Source: an uncultured Corynebacterium sp. (GTDB lineage: Bacteria; Actinomycetota; Actinomycetes; Mycobacteriales; Mycobacteriaceae). From it: DNA of 64,000 bases. A model generated the notes under the pieces. It had not been told where the DNA came from and did not search any database. It worked only from the letters and a program-made list of their open reading frames with translations. Below are positions 42,735 to 49,973 of this stretch, one piece after another. Both the position numbers and the translations under genes were made by a program. How positions within the stretch are numbered: the first letter of the stretch is position 1; the number at the start of each line of letters is the position of its first letter. The stretch is from the NCBI RefSeq assembly GCF_946221935.1, contig NZ_CAMIGN010000005.1:62001-126000 (forward strand), written 5' to 3'.

Positions 42735-42750
42735 GTTCAACGCGTTGAAC
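42735..42750. promoter_or_regulatory. Perfect palindrome GTTCAACGCGTTGAAC, probable MntR operator
   Basis: This 16-bp perfect palindrome lies in the divergent region between the metal transporter operon and the MntR/DtxR-type gene. It closely resembles the motif I recall for C. glutamicum MntR (TGTTCAATGCGTTGAACA). Its position suggests Mn-dependent repression of the transporter, possibly of both directions. Confidence 0.8.
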
Positions 42751-42804
42751 AATACAGTGTAGTCTAATCCATCCCCAGGAGTTCATAAAACCCCCTTACC
42801 CCCG

Positions 42805-42810
42805 TAAACT
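42805..42810 (+). promoter_or_regulatory. Putative -10 box of the MntR-like gene, leaderless arrangement
   Basis: TAAACT ends 7 nt before the ATG at 42818. No Shine-Dalgarno sequence is present. The palindrome at 42735-42750 lies about 55 bp upstream. Confidence 0.4.
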
Positions 42811-42817
42811 GAACTGT

Positions 42818-43534
42818 ATGCATGTCACAGACCTTCCCGAGAGGTCCCAGGACTACCTGAAGAAGATCTTCGATCTACAGGAATGGTCCGGCAGCGGGGT
42901 TTCCCTCTCCGTTTTGGCCTCTCACATGGAACAACGCCCCTCCACGGCGTCGGAGGCCATTAAGCGCCTCGTCGCGCAGGGGCTCGTTGAGCACGCCCCC
43001 TATGGCGACATTGAACTCAGCGACGCCGGGCGCACCATCGCACTGGCCATGGTGCGCCGCCACCGATTGATCGAAACTTTCCTCTGCAACCATCTGGGAT
43101 ATGGGCTGGATGAAGTGCATGACGAAGCTGAGGTCCTGGAACATGCAGTGTCCGAGACCTTTGTTGAACGCATCGCCAACCTGCTCAATAACCCCACCCG
43201 AGACCCACACGGCGATCCTATTCCGGACGAGGGTGGCCGTATTCCCGCGAGTTCGGCCTTCCTGCTTTCTGACGCCCACACGGGTCAACACCTCGTAGTC
43301 GACCGAATCAGCGACAGGGACGCCGCGCTGGTGCGCTATCTCACCCAGCATGGAGTTCTCCCCGGAGTACACGTCACCGTGGGGGAGCGCGTCTTCGCTG
43401 ACATGGCTGAGCTTCAAATAGCCGAGTCGGAAACACGGGTTCAATTGCCAGCTAGTAGCCTAAGCGCAGTGTTAGTAAGTGCGGCTCCGGCTAAAAAGAA
43501 ACAAACGAAGTCGAGCGGACGCACCAAGAAATAG
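42818..43534 (+). CDS. mntR: DtxR-family metal-dependent regulator, MntR-like
   Basis: The 238-residue protein has the DtxR winged-helix N-terminus (RSQDYLKKIFDLQEW, then SVLASHMEQRPSTASEAIKRLVAQGLVEH), the metal-binding and dimerisation helices (MVRRHRLIETFLCNHLGYGLDEVHDEAEVLEH) and a C-terminal FeoA/SH3-like domain (residues about 160-220). The residue after the Cys-containing helix and the EVHDEAExLEH motif fit an Mn or Fe sensor. Its divergence from the metal transporter operon and the shared palindrome support Mn-responsive control. The tail is basic (KKKQTKSSGRTKK). Confidence 0.88.
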   Translation: MHVTDLPERSQDYLKKIFDLQEWSGSGVSLSVLASHMEQRPSTASEAIKRLVAQGLVEHAPYGDIELSDAGRTIALAMVRRHRLIETFLCNHLGYGLDEVHDEAEVLEHAVSETFVERIANLLNNPTRDPHGDPIPDEGGRIPASSAFLLSDAHTGQHLVVDRISDRDAALVRYLTQHGVLPGVHVTVGERVFADMAELQIAESETRVQLPASSLSAVLVSAAPAKKKQTKSSGRTKK

Positions 43535-43545
43535 GAAGGACCTTC

Positions 43546-44418
43546 ATGGCGTCGAACCGCTATCGCCGTCCCCAAAGGATCGAACCCAGGGATCTGACAT
43601 GGGACGACGACGCAGCAACCTCAAGCCGCCCCAATCGAGGGTTGCTGGGAGGCTGCGGATTCTTCGTCGTGGTTATCGCACTATTGGCGATCATTGGACT
43701 CGTTGGCTACCTCGTCGCGGGATTCGTGACGAGCAACAATAACGCGGAATCCGACCGCCAACCGGTGCCCACGGATGTGCCGCCAAAGGCAGCGAGTCCG
43801 GCCCCGGATATAGACGGAGACGATTTCGACAGCGCTTATCAGCGGCTACTGGATTGGGCCAAGCCCAAATCCGAGGAACTAAACATTCCTCTGCCCGCGC
43901 TTATTGCCTACGGAAATGCAGAGGCAATCGCTCGCGCAGAGCACCCCACCTGCAATCTTTCCTGGAACACTCTGGCCGGACTCGGATACGTAGAAACCCG
44001 CCATGGAACGTACGACGGTGACCGCTTCGGGGCGTCAAAGCTCAACGATGATGGTATTGCCGAGCCGGACATCATTGGGCCGAAGCTCGATGGGCGTCAG
44101 TTCGCCAAGGTGGAAGATACCGATGGTGGACGACTAGATAGAGATCGCGAGTACGACCGCGCGCTGGGGCCGATGCAGTTCATCCCTGAATCCTGGAAGA
44201 CCTATGGGGTGGATGCTGACAAGGATGGAAAGAAAAACCCCCAGAGTGTGTTTGACGCAGCTGCTGCCGCAAGCGCCTTGTTGTGCCGTGAACAGCGCGA
44301 TCTTGGTACTAAGTCCGGCTGGACTAACGCAATCAAGGGCTACAACCTTTCCGACGAGTACGTGATGCAGGTGCGCGATGCAGCGGCAAACTACGCGCTC
44401 GGACAGTCGCCTATGTAA
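43546..44418 (+). CDS. Membrane-anchored lytic transglycosylase (LpqU-like)
   Basis: The 290-residue protein has a cytoplasmic N-terminus of about 35 residues, one membrane segment (FFVVVIALLAIIGLVGYLVAGF) and an extracellular MltB/SLT_2-like domain: ALIAYGNAEAIARAEHPTCNLSWNTLAGLGYVETRHG with the catalytic-type Glu, then RALGPMQFIPESWKTYGVDADKDG and DAAAAASALLC. Such enzymes cleave peptidoglycan glycan strands. It corresponds in position to lpqU of mycobacteria (upstream of eno), but is anchored by a membrane helix rather than a lipobox. It begins 11 bp after the mntR stop, so it may be read through from mntR. Confidence 0.9.
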   Translation: MASNRYRRPQRIEPRDLTWDDDAATSSRPNRGLLGGCGFFVVVIALLAIIGLVGYLVAGFVTSNNNAESDRQPVPTDVPPKAASPAPDIDGDDFDSAYQRLLDWAKPKSEELNIPLPALIAYGNAEAIARAEHPTCNLSWNTLAGLGYVETRHGTYDGDRFGASKLNDDGIAEPDIIGPKLDGRQFAKVEDTDGGRLDRDREYDRALGPMQFIPESWKTYGVDADKDGKKNPQSVFDAAAAASALLCREQRDLGTKSGWTNAIKGYNLSDEYVMQVRDAAANYALGQSPM

Positions 44419-44448
44419 AACCATCCCCCTTTAGGGAGGGGGAGTTTT
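44417..44448 (+). terminator. Intrinsic terminator after the transglycosylase gene
   Basis: TCCCCCT (44424-44430) and AGGGGGA (44437-44443) form a 7-bp stem with a 6-nt loop, flanked by AAAAC and GTTTT. It overlaps the stop codon region and isolates eno from upstream genes. Confidence 0.8.
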
Positions 44449-44615
44449 CCCTCGGTTCTTCCGGGCGACGGCGAAAATTTTATGGCGGTGTCACAATGGG
44501 AGTAGACCGTTGCACTAGGTGCCGATCAGATGAATGCCTAGGCCACGGTGGAGACCTTTGTTAGCTGTTAACCGAGAACAGATAATCAACAGTTTGGCAC
44601 TCGATGCCACATGCC

Positions 44616-44622
44616 AAGGAGG
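44616..44622 (+). promoter_or_regulatory. Strong ribosome binding site of eno (AAGGAGG)
   Basis: AAGGAGG stands 7 nt before the ATG at 44630. It decides the eno start over an in-frame ATG at 44534. The 180 bp before it contain no clear gene; GCACTAGGTGC near 44512 is a small palindrome in this promoter region. Confidence 0.85.
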
Positions 44623-44629
44623 CAGACAC

Positions 44630-45907
44630 ATGGCCCTGATCCTCAACATTGATGCCCGTGAAATCATGGATTCCCGCGGTAACCCGACCGTAGAGGTTGA
44701 CGTAGTACTGGACGACGGTTCCTTCGGCCGTGCGGCCGTACCTTCCGGCGCCTCCACCGGTGTGCACGAGGCACACGAGCTGCGCGATGGTGGCGACCGC
44801 TACCAGGGCAAGGGTGTTTTGAATGCCGTCAAGAACGTTATCGACGAGATCGACGAAGAGCTGATGGGCGTTGAGGCTGACGACCAGCGCGTCGTTGACC
44901 AGCTGATGAAGGATCTGGACGGCACCGAGAACAAGTCCAAGCTGGGCGCCAATGCGATCCTGGGTGTATCCATGGCTGTGGCTCACGCAGCTGCAGAGAC
45001 CGCCGATCTGCCACTGTTCCGCTACGTCGGTGGCCCGAACGCTCACGTTCTGCCGGTGCCGATGATGAACATCCTCAACGGCGGTGCACACGCAGACTCC
45101 GGCGTTGACGTCCAGGAGTTCATGATCGCCCCGATCGGTGCCGAGAGCTTCTCCGAAGCACTGCGTACCGGCGCAGAGGTTTACCACACTCTGAAGAAGG
45201 TTATTAAGGAAAAGGGGCTGTCCACCGGCCTGGGTGACGAGGGCGGCTTCGCCCCTTCCGTCGATTCCACTAAGGCTGCCCTGGACCTGATTGTCGAGGC
45301 AATCGAAAAGGCTGGCTTTAAGGTCGGCGAGGACGTGGCACTGGCTCTGGACGTCGCTTCCTCCGAGTTCTACAAGGACGGCAAGTACCACTTCGAGGGC
45401 GGCGAGCACACCGCCGAGGAGATGGCTAAGGTTTACGAGGAGCTCATCGAGTCCTACCCGATCGTCTCCATCGAGGATCCACTGCAGGAGGACGACTGGG
45501 AGGGCTACACTGCCCTGACCGCCAAGATCGGCGACAAGGTGCAGATCGTTGGCGATGACTTCTTCGTCACCAACCCGCAGCGCCTGGCCAAGGGCATCGA
45601 GGAGAAGGCCGCCAACGCCCTGTTGGTGAAGGTTAACCAGATCGGCACTCTGACCGAAACCTTCGAGGCCGTCGAGCTGGCTCACCGCAACGGCTACCGC
45701 ACCATGATGTCCCACCGCTCCGGTGAGACCGAGGACACCACCATTGCCGACTTGGCTGTCGCTCTGAACTGCGGCCAGATCAAGACCGGTGCTCCGGCTC
45801 GTTCCGAGCGCGTTGCAAAGTACAACCGACTGCTGCGCATCGAGGAGATCCTGGGCGACGCTGCCGTATACGCAGGCCGCTCTGCCTTCCCGCGCTTCAA
45901 GAAGTAA
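44630..45907 (+). CDS. eno: Enolase
   Basis: The 425-residue glycolytic enzyme interconverts 2-phosphoglycerate and phosphoenolpyruvate. It begins MALILNIDAREIMDSRGNPTVEVDV and has SGASTGVHEAHELRDGG, the signature-like LLVKVNQIGTLTET and SHRSGETEDTTIADLAVAL. The start is fixed by AAGGAGG 7 nt upstream. Codon use is strongly biased to C/G-ending codons (for example repeated GGC, AAG, GAG), as expected for a highly expressed gene. A hairpin follows the stop. Confidence 0.98.
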   Translation: MALILNIDAREIMDSRGNPTVEVDVVLDDGSFGRAAVPSGASTGVHEAHELRDGGDRYQGKGVLNAVKNVIDEIDEELMGVEADDQRVVDQLMKDLDGTENKSKLGANAILGVSMAVAHAAAETADLPLFRYVGGPNAHVLPVPMMNILNGGAHADSGVDVQEFMIAPIGAESFSEALRTGAEVYHTLKKVIKEKGLSTGLGDEGGFAPSVDSTKAALDLIVEAIEKAGFKVGEDVALALDVASSEFYKDGKYHFEGGEHTAEEMAKVYEELIESYPIVSIEDPLQEDDWEGYTALTAKIGDKVQIVGDDFFVTNPQRLAKGIEEKAANALLVKVNQIGTLTETFEAVELAHRNGYRTMMSHRSGETEDTTIADLAVALNCGQIKTGAPARSERVAKYNRLLRIEEILGDAAVYAGRSAFPRFKK

Positions 45908-45922
45908 ACGCATAACAGATCA

Positions 45923-45960
45923 GTAGCCCACGGCCACCCGCATAGGTGGCCGTGGGCTAC
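45923..45960 (+). terminator. Perfect 16-bp hairpin after eno
   Basis: GTAGCCCACGGCCACC (45923-45938) and GGTGGCCGTGGGCTAC (45945-45960) are perfect complements around a 6-nt loop. No T-run follows, as often in actinobacterial terminators. Confidence 0.75.
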
Positions 45961-45982
45961 TCGCATTTCAGCTTCGCTTCGC

Positions 45983-45988
45983 TAGACT
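45983..45988 (+). promoter_or_regulatory. Putative -10 box of divIC, leaderless arrangement
   Basis: TAGACT ends 9 nt before the divIC ATG; no Shine-Dalgarno sequence is seen. Confidence 0.35.
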
Positions 45989-45997
45989 CTGTAGACC

Positions 45998-46729
45998 ATG
46001 AGCGAATCGACCAAGGGCGAACCGGCAAAGGAGCCGGAGGATAAGCCGCGCGCAGACGTGGCGTCCGAAAACAACGGGCAGGAAAAAGACCGCCCCGCGT
46101 CCGCCCGCCTGCCTCGCGCACGGTCGATCGAGAGACGAGAAAAGCGACGGCAGCGCGCACAGACCGCGCCGAAGCGCATGGCCCGATCCTTTGTGGAGGT
46201 GCCGAAGAACATGAGCCCCGCGACGTGGCTCGTGTCGCTGCTTTTGCTGATCTTCCTGGCGGTTTCGATTACGAATCCGCTGCGTAACTATTTTGAACAA
46301 CGCGCTGAGCTGGCGCAGCTCAATACGAAGATTGCGGGGCAGGAGAAGGAAAAAGCCGAATTGACCAGCGAGCTCAATCGCTACCGCGATGAGGATTACA
46401 TCAAGGAGCAGGCTCGCACCCGCCTGGGACTGATTGAACCGGGAGAGTCGGCATTCCGCATCATTTCCCCGAAGATCCAGGCTGACAAGCTGGGCACTGA
46501 AGCGGAAGACGAGAAGAACGGTGACGAGGGGAACCGCGATTGGTACCAGCAGTTGTGGGACTCCATCTCTACTCCGGAGGAAGTCTTGGAGGAACAGAAC
46601 AACCCGGAGAATGAGGATCACAAGCTGCCGACAGTGCCGGAGGAAAAGGCGGACGCGCCGGCGCCCGAGCAAGCCTCTGAAGGCGCCCCGGCTCCGGCGC
46701 AGGAACAAGCACCCGCGCCAGCTAACTAG
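45998..46729 (+). CDS. DivIC/FtsB-type septum formation protein
   Basis: The 243-residue bitopic membrane protein has a basic cytoplasmic N-terminus of about 75 residues, one membrane segment (WLVSLLLLIFLAVSI), and an extracellular coiled coil (FEQRAELAQLNTKIAGQEKEKAELTSELNRYRDEDYIKEQARTRLGLIEPGE; the DxxYIEexAR-type end is the family hallmark). FtsB/DivIC works with FtsL and FtsQ in the divisome. The C-terminal 100 residues are an acidic then Ala/Pro-rich extension absent from short FtsB proteins. It is followed by DUF501 and ppx, as in mycobacteria. Confidence 0.92.
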   Translation: MSESTKGEPAKEPEDKPRADVASENNGQEKDRPASARLPRARSIERREKRRQRAQTAPKRMARSFVEVPKNMSPATWLVSLLLLIFLAVSITNPLRNYFEQRAELAQLNTKIAGQEKEKAELTSELNRYRDEDYIKEQARTRLGLIEPGESAFRIISPKIQADKLGTEAEDEKNGDEGNRDWYQQLWDSISTPEEVLEEQNNPENEDHKLPTVPEEKADAPAPEQASEGAPAPAQEQAPAPAN

Positions 46730-46813
46730 TCCTCGCAGGTTTCCTTTAAACAAAACGTCAAACAGAACGTCCACAAGTAAAACGCCCACCAAAAGAACCC
46801 AGAAAGTCTAAAG

Positions 46814-47380
46814 ATGACCAATGCCCGCCAGCCCGGCCCACCGACCGACGAAGACCTTGAAGTAATGCGCCAGCAGCTTGGCCGTCCGCTACGTGGTGTG
46901 GTGGAGGTCAGCTACTACACGCCTGACGGTGTGCCCGCAGTGGTGAAAACGCAGCCCAAGTTGCCCGATGGTACGCCTTTCCCCACTCTCTACTACCTGA
47001 CTGACCCGCGCCTGACCGCGGAAGCCTCGCGCCTAGAGGTGGCGGGCGTCATGAAGTCAATGCAAGCCCGATTGAGCGAGGACGAGGATCTAGCCGCGGA
47101 TTACCGGGCAGCACACGAGCACTACCTGGCTGAACGCAACAAAATGGAAGACCTGGGCACCGATTTTTCTGGCGGGGGAATGCCAGATCGCGTGAAGTGC
47201 CTGCACGTCCTTATCGCCTATGCATTGGCAGAAGGTCCGGGGCGGGTGCGCCTCGGAACCGAAGCTGTGGCGCTGGCAATCGAAAACAACCCAAAGCTTG
47301 AAGGTACGGCGCTGCCTAAGGACTGGCCGACCTCCGCCGCTCTGGGTACGTCAATGCAGGCCGCGAGCGTTGAGGAATAG
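46814..47380 (+). CDS. DUF501 family protein
   Basis: A 188-residue soluble protein of unknown function. Family features seen are LGRPLRGVVEVSYYTPDGVPAVVKTQPKLPDGTPFPTLYYLTDPRL and RVKCLHVLIAYALAEGPG, with Cys and His in the latter motif. It is encoded between divIC and ppx across actinobacteria, suggesting a link to division or phosphate metabolism that has not been shown. An unusual 84-bp A-rich gap with short direct repeats (AAAACGTC, AGAACGTC) precedes it. Confidence 0.9.
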   Translation: MTNARQPGPPTDEDLEVMRQQLGRPLRGVVEVSYYTPDGVPAVVKTQPKLPDGTPFPTLYYLTDPRLTAEASRLEVAGVMKSMQARLSEDEDLAADYRAAHEHYLAERNKMEDLGTDFSGGGMPDRVKCLHVLIAYALAEGPGRVRLGTEAVALAIENNPKLEGTALPKDWPTSAALGTSMQAASVEE

Positions 47381-47423
47381 CCCTAAAAGGGGGATTTAGC
47401 GCACTGGGGTAGCCTGGGGAACT

Positions 47424-48407
47424 ATGAGTGTTCCCCACAATGAGGTTTCCAATCCCCGCTTTGCCGCCATTGACTGTGGCACAAACTCCATCCGTTTGCT
47501 CATCAGCGAGCGGACTCCAGATGGTCAGATTAACGAGCTGAACAGGGATAACATCATCGTTCGCTTGGGGCAGGGGGTAGATGCCACCGGGCGTTTTGCA
47601 GACGAGGCGCTGCAGCGCGTGGATGATGCACTGCAAATCTATGCCGACCGGATGGTCGACTACGGGGTGGTCGACGTGATGATGGGCGCGACCTCCGCTA
47701 CCCGGGATGCGGCGAACCGTGAAGAATTCTTCGACATCACCCGCCGCCATCTGGGGCGCGTGCGCGAAGGCGCGGTGGCACAGGTTATCTCTGGCGAACA
47801 AGAGGCTGAGCTCAGTTTCCGGGGAGCCGTCACCGACCTGCCGGGTGCTGCAGAGCGCACCGTGTGCGTAATTGATCTAGGTGGCGGATCTACGGAGTTC
47901 GTTGTTCATGGCCCAGGCCGCGAGCCGCAGGCTTTCTCAGCGAACATGGGCTGTGTGCGGTTGACGGAACGCTTCCTGCACGATCAACCGCCAACGCAGC
48001 AGCAGATCGACGATGCCCGTTCCTTCGTCGAGGAGTTGATGGAGCAGGTTCGCTCGCATGTGGATCTGCGCGCAGTCGATCAGGTTGTCGGGGTGGCGGG
48101 TACGATGACGACCCTCACCGCTCTTACTCTGGGGCTTTCGGAGTATGAGCCCGAGCGCATTCACATGGCCACCTTGCCGCTAGAGGACTTTCGCGCAACA
48201 GCACGTACGTTGCTGGGATTGACGCCCCAGCAGCGTTGCGAGTACGGGCCTATGCACCCGGGGCGTGCGGACGTCATCGGTGGTGGTTCAATTGTGGTGG
48301 ATGCCTTCACAAGCCAGTTCCTAGATTGGGGGCTTAGTGAGATCACGATCAGCGAGAAGGATATATTAGACGGGATGCTGGCTGAGGTCATGGCACGCCC
48401 CCTATAG
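47424..48407 (+). CDS. ppx: Ppx/GppA-family exopolyphosphatase
   Basis: The 327-residue protein of the ASKHA fold has AAIDCGTNSIRLLI (phosphate 1 motif), GATSATRDAANREEFFD, VIDLGGGSTEFVV (phosphate 2) and GVAGTMTTLTAL. It degrades polyphosphate or pppGpp; the short form without C-terminal helical domain is typical of actinobacterial Ppx. Its stop codon (48405-48407) lies inside the following tRNA gene, a 10-nt overlap. It complements ppk2 elsewhere in the window. Confidence 0.95.
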   Translation: MSVPHNEVSNPRFAAIDCGTNSIRLLISERTPDGQINELNRDNIIVRLGQGVDATGRFADEALQRVDDALQIYADRMVDYGVVDVMMGATSATRDAANREEFFDITRRHLGRVREGAVAQVISGEQEAELSFRGAVTDLPGAAERTVCVIDLGGGSTEFVVHGPGREPQAFSANMGCVRLTERFLHDQPPTQQQIDDARSFVEELMEQVRSHVDLRAVDQVVGVAGTMTTLTALTLGLSEYEPERIHMATLPLEDFRATARTLLGLTPQQRCEYGPMHPGRADVIGGGSIVVDAFTSQFLDWGLSEITISEKDILDGMLAEVMARPL

Positions 48408-48471
48408 CCCAATTGGCAGAGGCAGCGGACTTAAAATCCGTTCAGTGTCGGTTCGAGTCCGACTGGGGGGA
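48398..48471 (+). tRNA. tRNA with UAA anticodon (nominal tRNA-Leu), class I shape
   Basis: Acceptor arms CCCCCTA and TGGGGGG pair (one G-T), with T8 and A9 next. The D-arm is GCC-CAATTGGCAGA-GGC, the anticodon stem GCGGA/TCCGT carries loop CTTAAAA with anticodon TAA, the variable region is only 5 nt, and the T-arm is GTCGG-TTCGAGT-CCGAC. Discriminator is A; CCA is not encoded; a T-run follows. UAA would read UUA Leu codons, yet bacterial tRNA-Leu normally has a long variable arm. The first 10 nt overlap ppx. Confidence 0.85.
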
Positions 48472-48609
48472 CTTTTTGTTGCGCTTTTCCTGCCCATTTT
48501 CAAAAACCGAGGAAGCTGGTAGGCAGTCTGCTGTAGCGTTACTCCCTGAAAGTATTTCGTCGGCAAAACCATATGTCGACGCTTCTCTACCTACGAGGGA
48601 GCCTTGGCC

Positions 48610-49773
48610 ATGATTCTGGATAACTACCGCGCTACTTGGGAAACTGAAGAAACTGACGCCCTACGCCTCCATGCCCGCGAGTTCATCGCTCGCGAGGTGA
48701 CCCCCAACGAGCTGAAGTGGGAAGAAAACCATCAGGTAGAGCGTGAGTTCTGGAACAAGGCAGGCGACGCTGGACTGCTGTGTGCGTCCATTCCTGAAGA
48801 ATATGGTGGCGGAGACGGCACCTTCGCACACGAAGCCGTTATCCAACAGGAGCTGGGCCTTGCCGGGGATTCCGCCTGGCACAACGGTGTGCACTCCGTG
48901 ATTGTGGCTCATTACATCTACCAGCTTGGTACTGAGGAGCAGCGTAAGCGGTGGCTACCGGGGATGGCTAGTGGTGAACTCGTCGGCGCTATTGCCATGA
49001 CAGAGCCGGGCACGGGCTCGGATCTGCAGAGCATTAAGACCAAGGCGGAGCTCGATGGTGATGAATGGGTCATTAATGGTTCCAAGACCTTTATCACTAA
49101 TGGCACTCACTGCGATGTTGTGGTGATTGTTGCCCGAACCAACGACCAGCCAGGTGGCAAGGGGTTGTCTCTTATAGTCGCAGAGACAAAGGATCTTGAA
49201 GGCTTCGAGCGGGGACGGGTGTTGGACAAGATCGGCCAGCGAGGCCAGGACACCCGAGAACTTTTCTTTACCGATATGCGCGTCCCGAAGGACAATCTGC
49301 TCGGCGGCATCGAGGGCAAAGGCTTCATCCAACTGATGCAGCAGCTGCCTCAGGAGCGCTTGATTCTCGCAATTGCAGGGGCGTCGGCATGTGAAGGGGC
49401 AGTGCGCCAAACCATCAAATACGTCAATGAGCGCGAAGCGTTTGGCCGACCAATTCTCGGATTCCAAAATACTCAGTTCGTGCTGGCCGAGTGCGCGAGT
49501 GAGACGCTGGCGGCGAAGACCCTGACTGATCACTGTACGGCTCTGCACATCGAGGGCAAGCTGACGACAGCTCAGGCCTCTGCAGCCAAATACCTGGCCT
49601 CGGATCTGCAGAGTTCTGTAGCGGACCGTTGCCTGCAGCTTTTCGGTGGCTATGGATTTATGCGGGAATACCCAATCTCGCGGATGTACACGGACGCCCG
49701 CGTGCAGCGGATCTACGGCGGCACCAACGAAATCATGAAGCTGCTGATTGCCCGCGAGTTTAAGCAGGATTAG
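48610..49773 (+). CDS. Acyl-CoA dehydrogenase
   Basis: The 387-residue flavoprotein oxidises an acyl-CoA to the enoyl-CoA with transfer of electrons to ETF. It shows ASIPEEYGGGDGTFAHE, the FAD/substrate motif AMTEPGTGSDLQSIKTKA and the C-terminal LFGGYGFMREYPISRMYTDARVQRIYGGTNEIMK; Glu in YGGTNE is the usual position near the catalytic base. I chose ATG 48610, preceded by GAGGGA at 9-nt spacing; TTG 48604 is an alternative. Nothing nearby fixes the substrate. Confidence 0.94.
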   Translation: MILDNYRATWETEETDALRLHAREFIAREVTPNELKWEENHQVEREFWNKAGDAGLLCASIPEEYGGGDGTFAHEAVIQQELGLAGDSAWHNGVHSVIVAHYIYQLGTEEQRKRWLPGMASGELVGAIAMTEPGTGSDLQSIKTKAELDGDEWVINGSKTFITNGTHCDVVVIVARTNDQPGGKGLSLIVAETKDLEGFERGRVLDKIGQRGQDTRELFFTDMRVPKDNLLGGIEGKGFIQLMQQLPQERLILAIAGASACEGAVRQTIKYVNEREAFGRPILGFQNTQFVLAECASETLAAKTLTDHCTALHIEGKLTTAQASAAKYLASDLQSSVADRCLQLFGGYGFMREYPISRMYTDARVQRIYGGTNEIMKLLIAREFKQD

Positions 49774-49958
49774 TCCTGGAGGGGAATGGTCTTTTGGAAG
49801 CTTAGAATTACTCCTAAAGATCAAGGCACCACTCCAGGAGGTAGCGAATGGCGCTCGGGTCAAAAGAGACCTAAAGGAATCCCGCGCCGCAGCGTTGGAA
49901 GCCTATGAGTTGATGCGGGCGCAGAGGGGTAGGTCAGGATAAGTCCGGGTGGCGAGGC
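49774..49958. other. 185-bp gap with a doubtful short reading frame
   Basis: Between the acyl-CoA dehydrogenase and the NAD(P)HX repair gene lies a possible good ribosome binding site (CAGGAGGTAGCG) followed by an ATG at 49829 whose frame closes after 8 codons. In another frame the codons up to 49942 read a helix-like peptide ending LKESRAAALEAYELMRAQRGRSG. A frameshifted small gene or remnant is possible; no homology can be named. Confidence 0.3.
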
Positions 49959-49973
49959 GTGGACGTCCCTATC

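Noticed and set aside
44561..45913. 450-codon minus-strand frame opposite enolase
   Set aside because: It is an antisense shadow caused by the strong codon bias of eno and has no domain.
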